64,000 nucleotides of DNA from Eopsaltria australis (taxonomy: Eukaryota > Chordata > Aves > Passeriformes > Petroicidae). Below are positions 14,230 through 24,462 of this stretch, piece by piece. The DNA lies in NCBI GenBank assembly GCA_034509425.1, contig JAVTVJ010001724.1:62001-126000 (forward strand), read 5' to 3'. Below the pieces are notes generated by a model. That model searched no databases. It was not told the origin of the DNA and was given only the letters and a program-made list of their open reading frames with translations. The position numbers and the translations under genes were made by a program. Positions within the stretch are counted from its first letter, which is position 1, and every line of letters begins with the position of its first letter.

Positions 14230-17200
14230 TGCAAGTGAGATATCACGCCCTTAAGAAAATATACATTCCACAGTAAGACACCTGCATTTCACTCATTATT
14301 ATTTCCTATTTTAAGTATTTTGATTAGTAAAGCCTTAAAACAGAACTCTTTGGAGAGTAAACCAGCAAAACACTGACCAGTCTTCAGAAAAACAGTGAAA
14401 AGTTTTCACATTAATTTACAATAATCCCAGCTAGTTTACAAAACCTTCAGTAGCAAAAGAATGTATTTTACCAATTATTCTAATCTGCTTGGAGCTTCAT
14501 AACTGATGTTAAGGTATCTATGGCACTTTATTATTTTCCTGCATCTGAGGTGTGATGAAAAAAATGAGTATCATATGAAATATACTTAATGAAAACATAT
14601 TTAATGCTATTTTTCTGCATATAACCCAATCCGTAATACAAATACCTATTTATATGTCATGTATATATGCACACAATTAAAATCCTCATTAGTAATGTTT
14701 AGCACTTCTAGTAGTTTAGTGATTGTTTACAATCTTTTGGGCTAAAGAACGAGGTTCAAAACTTTCTTGTTTCATTCACTATATTGTTAGGCTTATCCCA
14801 CCCTAACTAAAGCAAAACCAAAGACTATGAGGAACGTCAAGAGTTCCTAAAGCTTAGTATAAAAGATAATTGAATACTCAGAAGAAAAGCCCAGAATAGG
14901 TTAGCTTGTGGGAAGTGTTTAATTATTTCTTTCTACCTTCCCTGACATACACTTTTATTCTGCAACATGGTGCCTTTTTCTTGAAACAGTCCACTTGGCT
15001 TGGTCAGGAGAATCGATAGAATACCTGCTAGTGCAAGCCCTTTTGGCTTTGCTTGAAATAAATTAGCTAATACAGCTGAGGATGCAGACCCTTCTTGTCC
15101 ACCTCTCTGAGCAGAGGTGACAGCAGGCAGTGGCTGTGCCGCCATCTACTGTAGGTTTTGCATAGCACTGCTTGGTCCAAAGCCTGCAGGAATCCCTCCA
15201 GCAATTCTTCCCACTCATCTCCAGGCTCAGTGACACAGACTGCACTCCCTGAACATGTACTGCTGCAATCTTTGCTCAGGCAGAACTCCCTCCACAGACT
15301 TCAGGTCAGCTGCTGCTAATGAAGTATTTTGTATTTTGTTACTGTTCTTCAACTAATAAGGTCTATCCTGCAGATTTGAAGTTTGTGCGCTTCATAGTAC
15401 TGTGAATGGTTGCCTCAGAAGTCAATTGAAAATTTTATAGCACTCAGACATACATCAAAGTTTTCTTGAACCAGCTTATCATATATTGTAGTTTTAACGC
15501 ATGCCAACCATTAATCCTACAGAGTTTCACTATCTTAATCAAAAGGGCTGCCCGTGAGAGAGTGAAGGCAGAATCTGCACACATGCAGTTCCCTCTCAAT
15601 TTTAATATATGGCTTAAGCTTCTCTTGGTGATCCTAGAGCTCAAGCTATAGTGAAAGCTCTTTGGAGGCTTTTTGGATTTGTTTGTCCCTCATCTAGTGT
15701 GTAAGTCTCCAGAAAACACTACAGCTCTCTTTATTCGTGATTGTAAACGGCTCTGTCAAGAACAGGGAGAAGGAACTTCACAGCTGTAGTGCTGCAGGAC
15801 AAGGTAGTAGTTGTATTTTGAGGACAAACTTCCAGATGTAAGGAACAATAAAATGTCTACTGACAGACACCTCCAGCTATGCCAAGTGCTGCAAGTTCCA
15901 CCAGTCTTCTGACGGAACAGTCAGGAATCACCTGGTACTCTACCTGTAGAGAAAGGATGATGGAATAGTTCCAAGCAATCAAATTGGAATACATCTGCCA
16001 GAGTAAACTTTTATTTAGTGCACTCCACAATATTTATAGAGCAAATCTTTGAACGCTGCTTGAGCTGTTTAAAGGCTGGAGACTAAATTCTGTTTTCTGA
16101 ATGTTTATTCTGACTTTCTCCAACTGTTCTTCTGACTTGACAGTGCTTAATTGGCAGTGAGCCATGGAAGCTGTTGTCTAATTACACAACATATCATGAT
16201 CTTACAGACCTACTGATAAGGCTTAACTGAAGCATAAATGGATTTTAAACATTAGCATATGAGAAAATTAGCCCCCAAATTAGAATATTTCAGTCTGGTG
16301 TGTCAATAGTCACTCTTATTTGTTTAGGAAAACATAGTTTTGGAGGGAGAAACTAATTTTAGAGATTAAATAGCCTGCAATATTAAACAGGCTACAATTT
16401 AGTGGCCTGTCTGGCTAACTCTATGCATGGCAGAAATCTATTCACATGTAATTACTTATTTCAGACCATATGAAAGATACCATATCTTTGCATGGAATCA
16501 GTCCAGCTGGGGATTATAGCAGTATTACAATAGCACTGCTACACATGATGCTGTGAAAAACATCACATTAGTGAATTCACATTCACATCAGTGAATTCAC
16601 TTGCAACATTTTGCTACACAAACAGCCTTGAATAAAGGCACAATAAATATATTTTTAAATGGTCTCAGACTATGTTTTTACAGAAGACAAAATTGCACAC
16701 TGCATATTACAATGACTATTAATCAACAACATGGAACTCTGACTTCTGTCAACTGGATGGTAGTTGTTTTGAACTGAAGGATGTACACCAGGTCTGGCTG
16801 TGTGATGTAAGTGCAGTAGGGAAGCTACAAGTTTTAAGATGACGGCAGTTCTTTCTTCACTGCACATAATCTTCAGTGATAGGATACAATTATATAATAT
16901 AAAGGCTTTGTTTTGCTTTTATATGAAACAAATGACATTCTCCTGTCTTTCAGCAGATACTCTGCAGATGTGACAGTAACCATGACATCACAGAGAAGGC
17001 CAATTCTCTTTCTGATGCACTGACTGGAAAACCAGGACACACCACACACATCCCCCCCTCCCCTAGTTGTGGGGGGTTGCTCTTGCATGTAGCCTGGAAA
17101 GGTAGGAAGATGCATATGTGCATTTCAGTGTATTCTACCTCTTCCTGGCAAGATTTTGCAAAAGTTCAAGCATGTGGATAAGTTTACTCACTGAGCAATT

Positions 17201-18235
17201 CTGCTGGCCAAGTGAGACTGCTCAGACCTGTAGTTACCTCCCTGAGTATGCTGCTGTCAGAGAGGGCACCTTACAGCCCTTTCTGGTAGCAGTGTGCTAC
17301 ACAGAATGGTTTTGTGTTCTGTGAGATGCACACAAAACTTTCAGAATCCAATTTTAGGGGTGCTGTTCTCCTCCAAATCAAATGGTAATCTGAGAAACAC
17401 AGTTCTAGGACCTCACTCATTCCACACAAATTCATCAAAGTAAAGCCTCCCTCACAGCTCTGTTTTTTAAGAATTTGCCTTTCTATGAAATACAATAAGG
17501 GAGGTGGTAAGATTCAGCTGCTTTGACACCTAAGGCATTTACAAACACTAGAGTGCACGATAAATCATAAAGTTGCAAGGTGGAGCAACTGAAGCAGCGA
17601 CATATGATACTCCAGCCCTTTTCTCAGTATTCATAAGGTTATATCATGGACAGTTACTAGAAATACAGCTAAATCAACAGCAGTGTCTATCATACAGCCT
17701 GGCAACCTGCTGAAGTACTCCATATTTTACACATTAGCTAACAGGGCATCTACTTAATTAACTTTCAGTTGTTTTAATTTAACAGTAGACTTATTCCTAG
17801 GTTTATCTGGATTTATGTAAAACAACACAAGAACCAAAATGTGGTTCTTTACCAGCGAAGAAAGTCTGAGCATTTCCTCGAGTTGCATAACAGAGCTTAC
17901 TTTCTCAGCATGTTCCTATAGTGGGACACAGTCACTTAAGATTTGCAAGAGAAAGCAATATATTGTGATGTAGTACAGCTCAATTTGAGACTGCACAGGC
18001 AGGAAAACCAAGTAAAGGGTACATCTCTAGCACTAACAGCCAAAAATACATTATCAGAAGCATCCTATTACTAAGCATCTAATTAGTTCTAGAGAAGAGC
18101 TCAAAACTTCAGCTATGGAGACTGCCATATGACTTTTGCTCTGAAATAATTTATTAAAAAAAAAAAAAGAAGGAAAGAAAAGGACAATGAAACGCGTGTG
18201 AGGTCTGTGGAAAGGCAGCCCCAGATGTTTACAAT

Positions 18236-19020
18236 GGAGCGAGTAGCGGTATAGCGGCGCTGCAGCCCAGGACCGGCGGGGCGCAGCACGGCACCGCCTC
18301 CGCCGCACCGCGGGCGGCAGCGCGGCCGCGCACCGGCTCCCAGCGCCGCCGGGCACCCCCGCTGCGGAGAGCGCACCCGGGCAGGACCTCGGCCCGCAGG
18401 AATAAACACCCCTGCTCCAGGAGCGGGGAGGCGGGAGAGCGGAGCGGGCGGCTCGGGGAGAGGAGCGTGCGGGCAATCGATTAATTGTTCCAATGCAGCG
18501 CTCTCGTCAAGGCACTCTGATGACAGGGGATAATGATTTTCAGATTCAGAAGACAATGTCCCCCACACACTCCGCGCCACTTCCTTGCAAATCTTTCTAA
18601 TTTGCTCTTCTGCCAGGCGAAGAAACAAACGGTGCTCAGCGAGGCCATTTGCAAAACAAATGTAACCGGAGAGATTCGCAGATACGGGCTGGCGGGGAGC
18701 GGCGTCCCCGAGGAGCCGAGCGGAGCCCACCCAACCCTGCCCTGCACCCCCTCCCCTCCGCGGCGCCACCTCTCCTTTCCCTTCCCTGCCCAGCCGGGGC
18801 TCGGGCGCTCGGGGCCGGGGCGGTCGCGCCCGGGGAGCAGCGGCCCCTGCCCGGCAGCGCGGCGGCGGAGCCGTACTTACTGAAGGGGCAGTTCTCCTTC
18901 TTGGTGCCGCTGACCTTGCCGTTCTTCTCGATCTTGAGAAAGTACTTGTTGTAAGAATAGAGCTTCCTCTTGCGCACGTCTCCTTGGAGGTGATTGTAGC
19001 TCCGCACGTGTCTCCCCGCA
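18236..19020. promoter_or_regulatory. CpG island spanning FGF10 exon 1 and the start of intron 1
   Basis: CpG dinucleotides and G+C are strongly enriched at 18236-18480 and 18665-19020, against an AT-rich surrounding. The two GC-rich halves are separated by a lower-GC block at 18481-18660. The island covers the 3' part of exon 1 and the donor site. CpG islands of this kind are typical of developmental regulator genes. I judged the boundaries by eye. Confidence 0.75.
18796..18820 (+). other. Canonical G-quadruplex motif next to the exon 1 donor
   Basis: The plus strand has four G-runs of 3-4 separated by loops of 2-5 bases (GGGG-CTC-GGG-CGCTC-GGGG-CC-GGGG), which fits the standard G3+N1-7 pattern. 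It lies about 55 bases inside intron 1, on the FGF10 template strand. Folding is not shown, only the motif. Confidence 0.6.
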
Positions 19021-19217
19021 CTGGAAGGAGAGGAGAAGGACGAGGGGAAGGAGGAGGATGATGAAGAAGAGGAGTTGGTGGCCTCCGGGGACAGCATGTC
19101 CTGGCCGAGGTCATGGCAGGTGACAGGCACAGAAGACACCAAGAAGAGCAGCAGCAAGCAGCAACAAGGCAGGTGGGAAAAGGCTGAGGCACCATTTGTC
19201 AGTATCCATTTGCACAT
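18881..19217 (-). CDS. FGF10: FGF10 coding exon 1 (fibroblast growth factor 10, N-terminal part)
   Basis: This exon encodes the first 112 residues, plus one base, of a secreted heparin-binding growth factor. In vertebrates FGF10 signals from mesenchyme to epithelium through FGFR2b and drives limb-bud outgrowth and lung branching. The sequence shows a start [13 protein letters not shown], a hydrophobic signal peptide at about residues 14-34 ([17 protein letters not shown]), a serine-rich linker at about 47-66 with an N-glycosylation site (NSS), and then the start of the FGF core with [30 protein letters not shown] and TKKENCPF. The start is supported by an in-frame TAG five codons upstream (19230-19232) and an A at -3. 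The reading frame ends with a phase-1 donor, GTAAGT, at 18880-18875, which fits the family's Ser codon split between exons 1 and 2. The open frame runs on to 18636 but loses FGF similarity at the donor. The rest of the protein (about 100 residues) lies outside the window. Identification is confident. Confidence 0.97.
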
Positions 19218-19951
19218 TGTACTGAAACTCTAGGCGCTGGAAAATGTCTTATCAAATGAAACATACTGGAAGGGTAAAACCTGGTAAAAGGCAAGTGGAG
19301 AGACGGTGGTTGCTGCTTCTGGTTAGATTCCTCTGAGCTCTGATCTGGCCTGAAGTAAGTGCACCAACATCCATAACTCAGGGGACAAATTGCCTCAGAA
19401 GTTGCTGCCTTTTAATCCTTCGAGTCCTCCCTCAGAAAAAAGAGCTGTTGGTTGTTGGTTCGGTTTTTTTTTTTTTTTTTTGGGTGGGGGGGTTGCTGTG
19501 GTTAATCCTCTTTCCTTTTTCCCTTCCCCACCCCCCCACATGCACACACGCTCCCCAACCTGGTTTGAGATTTTCCAGTAGTTATTTTGTTCTCTTCCTC
19601 ACTCCTTTCTTCAACATCTTAGATGCAGAAAGGTCTGAAAAATAGATGACAGCAAAGTCAATGACAACAACAAAAACAACAACTAAGATAAATAATAACC
19701 AGCGGAGAGGGGTGCCGGAATGGATTTTCACACATACACCTTTACACACCCGCGCACTCACACTTTGTGGCTTTGCACCTTCTTCTGATCCCCGCCCTCT
19801 TGCCTTTTTGCAAATCCCAAACCAGTTGCACAACTCGTCCTTTTCTCACTGACAACCCCAGAGGAGGAAGTTTCTTTGTTTTGCTTTGAATTCTCCAGAA
19901 CAGTATTAAAAAAATCCCGAGAGAAAGAGAGAGGGAGAAATCCCAACTTGT

Positions 19952-19964
19952 CCCCCCCCCCCCC
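19952..19964 (+). repeat. C13 homopolymer (G13 on the FGF10 sense strand)
   Basis: There are thirteen consecutive C, then GCCC and C/T-rich sequence. On the FGF10 strand this is a G-run within the putative 5' UTR. It is likely to be length-variable and prone to sequencing error. Confidence 0.9.
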
Positions 19965-20124
19965 GCCCTTCCTTTCCTTTCCCTTCCCTCCCCCTTTGGT
20001 TGTAAACAGGTTGGAAGCTGTAGCCTAAATGTCAGCGATTACAAGTCAGAGGTGGGATGTGCCTCTGGTGGTCAGCCCTTATTTGCAGGGGGTCAGGCAG
20101 TGGTGGGACATCTGAAACCTTTTT

Positions 20125-20290
20125 GCAGCTGGAGCGAGCGGTGCCTGCTGCGGAGGCAGCCCCGGGAGCTGCCCTCGCTTCCTCCCGGGCTGCGGCAGCC
20201 GCGGCAGCCGCCGCCTTCGGCTCGCTGCTAATTGCTCCTAAAGCGTCCTTCTCCTCGGAGCGCCGGCCACCAGCATGGCTTAGAGACTCA
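20125..20290. promoter_or_regulatory. Small CpG-rich block in the FGF10 upstream/5' UTR region
   Basis: A short GC- and CpG-rich stretch includes a run of GCGGCAGCCGC-type repeats. It lies about 0.9 kb upstream of the start codon, between C/T-rich and A/C-rich low-complexity sequence. It may be part of the 5' UTR or the core promoter. Confidence 0.5.
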
Positions 20291-20334
20291 TGCTTTACTA
20301 ATTTCCCTGTCTTCCAAGTTGAACCAATCCCCTC

Positions 20335-20470
20335 CAGGGACGCTTCCCTCCCCCTTCACTCTTCTCCCACTCTCCCTCCCCCCTCCCCCCAAAAAAACCC
20401 TCAACCAGCCAACCTCCTCCCCTAAAAAAAAAAAAAACCCAAACGAACAAAAACCAACCCCCCAAACCCC
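20335..20470 (+). repeat. C/T- then C/A-rich low-complexity tract upstream of FGF10
   Basis: CTCCC-type pyrimidine runs give way to CCCAAAA-type runs with an A13. On the FGF10 strand this is purine-rich, then G/T-rich sequence. It lies in the putative 5' UTR or core promoter. Confidence 0.85.
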
Positions 20471-20607
20471 AACTTGTTTTCTAGTGGAGGGTTTTATTTT
20501 ATTTTTTTTGGCGGTGAAGTGATTGAGAAAGCCACCTGGAGCTTGTTGCCTGCTAGATCTCCCCCTCCCCCCCGCTGGAGGAGGGGTTGGGTGGAGAGGT
20601 TGGAAAG

Positions 20608-20652
20608 GAGTATATACTACAGGCGGACCCTGGAAAAGCAGATTATATGCTG
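20608..20652 (-). promoter_or_regulatory. Candidate TATA-box pair of the FGF10 promoter
   Basis: Two AT-rich motifs, CATATAAT and GTATATAC on the minus strand, lie about 25 bases apart next to GC-rich sequence. They are the best TATA-like candidates upstream of the FGF10 start in the expected orientation. Neither is a perfect TATAAA, and no start-site data exist here. Confidence 0.3.
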
Positions 20653-20799
20653 GTCAGAGAGAGTAAAAAGGGAAGAGACATAATTAGCTCCTTTTCCTTC
20701 TTCTCTGCCAGCTTCCATGGAGGTCTTTCTCCCTCCTTCAATGAATCACTGATTTCTCGCTTCCGTTGCTGAAATAAAAAGTTCACACTTTAGCCTGCT

Positions 20800-23757
20800 C
20801 TTCCTTTTAAGCCTCTCAAGATTTATTGTGTCTCTTTCCCCACCCTCACTCTCCTTGTCTCAAAAGAAATCAGGGCCCTAAATGACCATTTTCTAATTGC
20901 TAACATGAGTCGTTTACTGAATCACGCGTCTGACTTCAAAGCAAAAGGGATTTTATTGGCATTGCAAAGGTTTCCCCATAAAATCTGTCTGAATACTTTG
21001 CTGTCTTTTTAATTTTTTTAAACTAATGCAGTTTCCCTTGCCAGAAAGAAACAATTTTTTCCATTTTCAAGGCTATTTTAAGCCATTTTTCAAGCTATTA
21101 TTTTCCTGGAGGGGCCTACGTTGTTGGTTTTTCCTATGATTCTGTCTCTTCTAGTGGATTTATCATTTCACATACTGAATGTTATGACAGATTCATATTT
21201 CTAGCCCATCACTGCACTGTCAACTTTCCCAGTAATTAACAAGCATCTTCCATATGATGTATTATCTTTTAACACCAGAATGAAGCATCAGGAACTGATG
21301 GGATATGGGCAGCATGCAAGGTATTGTATTTTAATCAGTATTTAGCATTGTTAAATACCTGGTTTGGAACAAAAGTGGATGGAACATTTGCTAAGAGAAT
21401 GGAGTATCAGAGAAATAGGTACAGAAACACAGTGAGTAGCTCAATATGTAAACCCAAAACTTTTTTGAAATAGGGGCAGTTAAATAATGCAGATTAGTGG
21501 AATGCAACAGAAAACCTCCTATGCGATTCCATTTGGCATTTGGAGTAAATCTTAGTTTAAACAACAGAAAATGCAGGAAGAGCAAACAGCTCTAAAATTA
21601 GACAGATTCATTAGATTAGGATGTTAAATATATTGTTAACTTCACAACAGAAATTAGAAATTATTTTCTCCAATTATGGTGTTTATTCTGGAGAGAGTTG
21701 GTTCCTAAATTTATGTGTTCAGCTGCTGGGGGTGACATTTAAACAGCCTTAAAAATGAAACCATTTAATGTTAGAATCAATATGTTTTACGATGTTGTTT
21801 ATGGTACTTTATTTATTCTGCATGTATTTGCACTGAGTGCAAAGCATTTCACAAATCTTTCTTTTTGCAAATCTGATTTAGGCTTTCCTTTTGCCAAAGG
21901 CTTTTCCTTTTGGTAATTAATTTTAAAAAGTAGAGAAACAAAACACAATGTAAAGCAAACCCCTCCTTTCTGGGAATGCCTGACAGCTTACATGTGCGTT
22001 TGCAAAGCTTTTGTCAATGTTTGAGTGCTGCCTGCGTCATGAAGGATACATCACCTAATTTCTATAATTGAAGTTATTTTGATTCCAACAGCTTAAATTA
22101 TAAAAAATTTCTATAATATCTTAAAATTTTAGATTTGAAGACTTCTTTCTTTTTTTGTTTTTCTCTTTTTTTCTGTCAAATGCTGGAAAATAAAGTAAAT
22201 CGGCATTTTAGGATCTCTGGTGGGAGATAAAAATAATTTGAGGGTTCAACAGCTTTAATTAACCCTGAAAAATAGGTACTGTCTTGAATTTACTCAAAAA
22301 GGGCTCTGCTTAAACGTATTTCTAGCTCATGATTATCTATAAATTGCTTGTAAGATTTTGTGCTTAAGAACAGAAAATTCAACTTGTGCAGAATTTCATA
22401 TAAAATCTGCTTCTGGCAGGTGCAATATTCAGGGCACTACTTTAAACTACTGCAATGCATAGAGTCCTTTTCTATCCTGTGTGATGACAAGGGGGGCATT
22501 TACAAAACAGAGTCCAAATGAAAAGCTGACATAGCTTTTTAGATTATATCTCATTCTTTTTTCTACTTTCTGTATAGCCTTTCTTTTATAGCACAGTTGA
22601 ATCCCTAAATACCCCACTACTTTGTATTGTCAGGTCACCTCTTAGGTTAGCCTGAGAAAGCCTGAGAAAAGTTCCACAGGAAAGATGCACTATTTAACGG
22701 AATTCAATCTGTCCCAATAGATTTGAATCACTAACATAAATGTATGAATGTAGATTATATCTCTGTAATGAGGCCTGAATCATTCTCAGTTACTTCAAAG
22801 GCCTGAAATTCAACCTTCCTTTTTAGCAGCAACAATCAGACCTTAATGGGTTTCTTTATTAATTGTTCCATTGCTAAGCTTGAAAAGCAGCTACCTTCAG
22901 TACAAGTCCTAGACTAGAAATGGTACCTGCTGCTCAAAAACAGTGCTTCTGTTTTGCCTTTTATCACTGTGAAATTCTGTGAAATATCTCCTGCACTGCA
23001 GTTTTATGAATGATGAAATACATAGACCCATCCAGAAATAAAGAAAACACTTCCTAAAAAAATTTGTAAAAAGTAGAAAATATATTTTAAGACTTTTCTT
23101 TTTCAGCTGTTTTTTCTTTCTAAAGAATTTTCAGGGAAATGAGTTGCACAGGTGAGTTTTAATGAAAAATAGGCTAAATTTTTTTTAAACTTATAGCAAT
23201 AGCTTATGTCATATCTTTATCTTTTGATCAGCAAGGAGGAATATTTGGATTTTTTTGGGGTTGGGTTTTGTTGTTTGTTTTGTTTTTGTTTTTTTCTCCT
23301 AGGTAAGTAGGTGACTTGAATCAGACAAGGAATATTCTAACATTAGAATACATTTTACTGTGCATGATTTCCCATAGTCAAGGTCTTATATGTTTTGGTG
23401 ATGTAAGTAAGTTCTGTTTATGTCTTTGGGTGTTAATATAATCAACTCACTCCCAGATGTCACTAGTCCCTCAGTGTAGATTGCTAGATTACAATAATGA
23501 ATATTTGCTTCTTACAGTATGATGAGAGTTGCACATGCTTCTTCTGGTCATGGGACCCACTTCTGTTCTTATTCAAGGTGTTGGGACATTTGCCAGTGAT
23601 TTCATTGAGAGAGATTTTGACCAGGATTGTCACTGCCAGAGAGGCAGCTCTGCCAGAAAGGAGGTGTAGAATGCCAGATGCCATCAATGGTTCAGATGCC
23701 TCCCTCTGTATGTCAACTCCAAGCTGCAGAACTTGATATTATTGGAAAACACTGAAT
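20800..23757. other. FGF10 upstream flank without a gene; possible conserved regulatory DNA
   Basis: No ORF or repeat is recognised apart from the T/G run at 23249-23297. The sequence is AT-rich but not low-complexity, with many homeodomain-type cores (TAATTA, ATTTA, TTAATG), most densely at about 21700-22200. Its proximity to the FGF10 promoter makes enhancer content plausible, but conservation cannot be judged here. Confidence 0.35.
23249..23297 (+). repeat. T/G-rich low-complexity tract
   Basis: TTTG- and TTTTTG-type units form a run of about 50 bases. It is the complement in type of the A/C-rich tract at 14131. Confidence 0.85.
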
Positions 23758-24462
23758 AACAGAATCGCAGATTCAATTAAATTGGAAAAGATCTCTGAGA
23801 TCATCAAGTCCAATCTAAGACTGAACACCACCTTGTCAACCAGACCATGGCACTGAGTGCCACTTCCAGTCTTTCCTTAAACACCTCCATGACTCCACCA
23901 CAGCCCTGGGCAGCCCATTCCAAAGTTTAATCACCTTTCTGTGGACAAATTCTTCCTAATGTCCAGTCTAAACCTCCCCTGGCACAGCTTGAGGCCATGT
24001 CTTCTCTTCCTGTCACTGTTCGCCTGGGAGAAGAGACCAAACCCCACCTGGCCAAAGCCTCTTTCCAGGCAGTGTGGTAAGGTCTCTCCTCACCATCTTT
24101 CTCTCCAGGATAAACACCCCCAGCTCCCTCAGCTGCTCCTCACAGGACTCGTGCTCCAGACCCTTCCCCAGCTCCTTTGCCCTTCTCTGGACTCACTCCA
24201 GCCCCTCAATGTCTTTCTTGCTCTGAGGGCCCAGAACTGGACACAGCACTCGAGGTGTGGCCTCACCAGTGCCCAGCACAGGGGGACAATCCCTGCCCTG
24301 CTCCTGCTGGCCACACCATTGCTGATCCAGGCCAGGATGCCATTGGCCTTCTTGGCCCCCTGGGCACACCCTGGCTCATGTTCAGCTGCTGTCACCAGCA
24401 CCCCCAGGTCCTTTTCTGCTGGGCCATTTTCCAGCCACTCTGTCCTGTGCCTGTAGCACTGA
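23758..24462 (-). mobile_element. CR1 LINE fragment, about 700 bases, with ORF2 C-terminus
   Basis: The plus strand opens with ACAGAATCGCAG (a decayed terminal repeat) and runs through the 3' UTR into the C-terminal part of ORF2. The minus-strand frame from about 24450 to 24130 reads EKDLGVLV, KKANGILAWI, VPLCWALVRPHLECCVQFWA and so on, which is the post-catalytic part of the CR1 reverse transcriptase. The frame is disrupted beyond that and the 5' end is missing. It is a dead copy, in the same orientation as FGF10 and about 4.5 kb upstream of it. Confidence 0.92.

Larger units (their letters stand above)
1..18880 (-). other. FGF10: FGF10 intron 1 (partial)
   Basis: This sequence lies downstream of the exon 1 donor on the minus strand. 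By eye I found no reverse-complement match to the expected FGF10 exon 2 (a short exon of about 100 bases) or exon 3, so the intron appears to exceed 18.9 kb. A very long first intron is usual for FGF10 in tetrapods. A short exon could be missed without an alignment. Confidence 0.8.
19218..20650 (-). promoter_or_regulatory. FGF10: FGF10 5' UTR and proximal promoter region
   Basis: The bases above the FGF10 start codon should hold the 5' UTR and core promoter. Read on the minus strand, TATA-like motifs occur at about 20643-20651 (GCATATAAT) and 20610-20618 (GTATATAC). Either would place a start site 25-35 bases lower, giving a 5' UTR of roughly 1.3-1.4 kb if unspliced. The stretch is full of homopolymers: T17 at 19466, C13 at 19952-19964, and C/A-rich runs at 20340-20470. 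It also contains a short CpG-rich block at 20125-20290. No transcript evidence is available, so the exact start site is unknown. Confidence 0.55.

Noticed and set aside
18636..18880. Extension of the FGF10 frame past the donor
   Set aside because: FGF similarity stops exactly at GTAAGT; the remainder is compositional read-through in intron 1.
1..18880. FGF10 exon 2 or 3
   Set aside because: Reverse-complement scan by eye for the conserved core codons found no match.
18113..19195. 360-codon minus-strand ORF overlapping FGF10 exon 1
   Set aside because: It starts inside the exon in another frame, is Arg/Pro/Ala-rich from CpG-island composition, crosses the donor and shows no domain.
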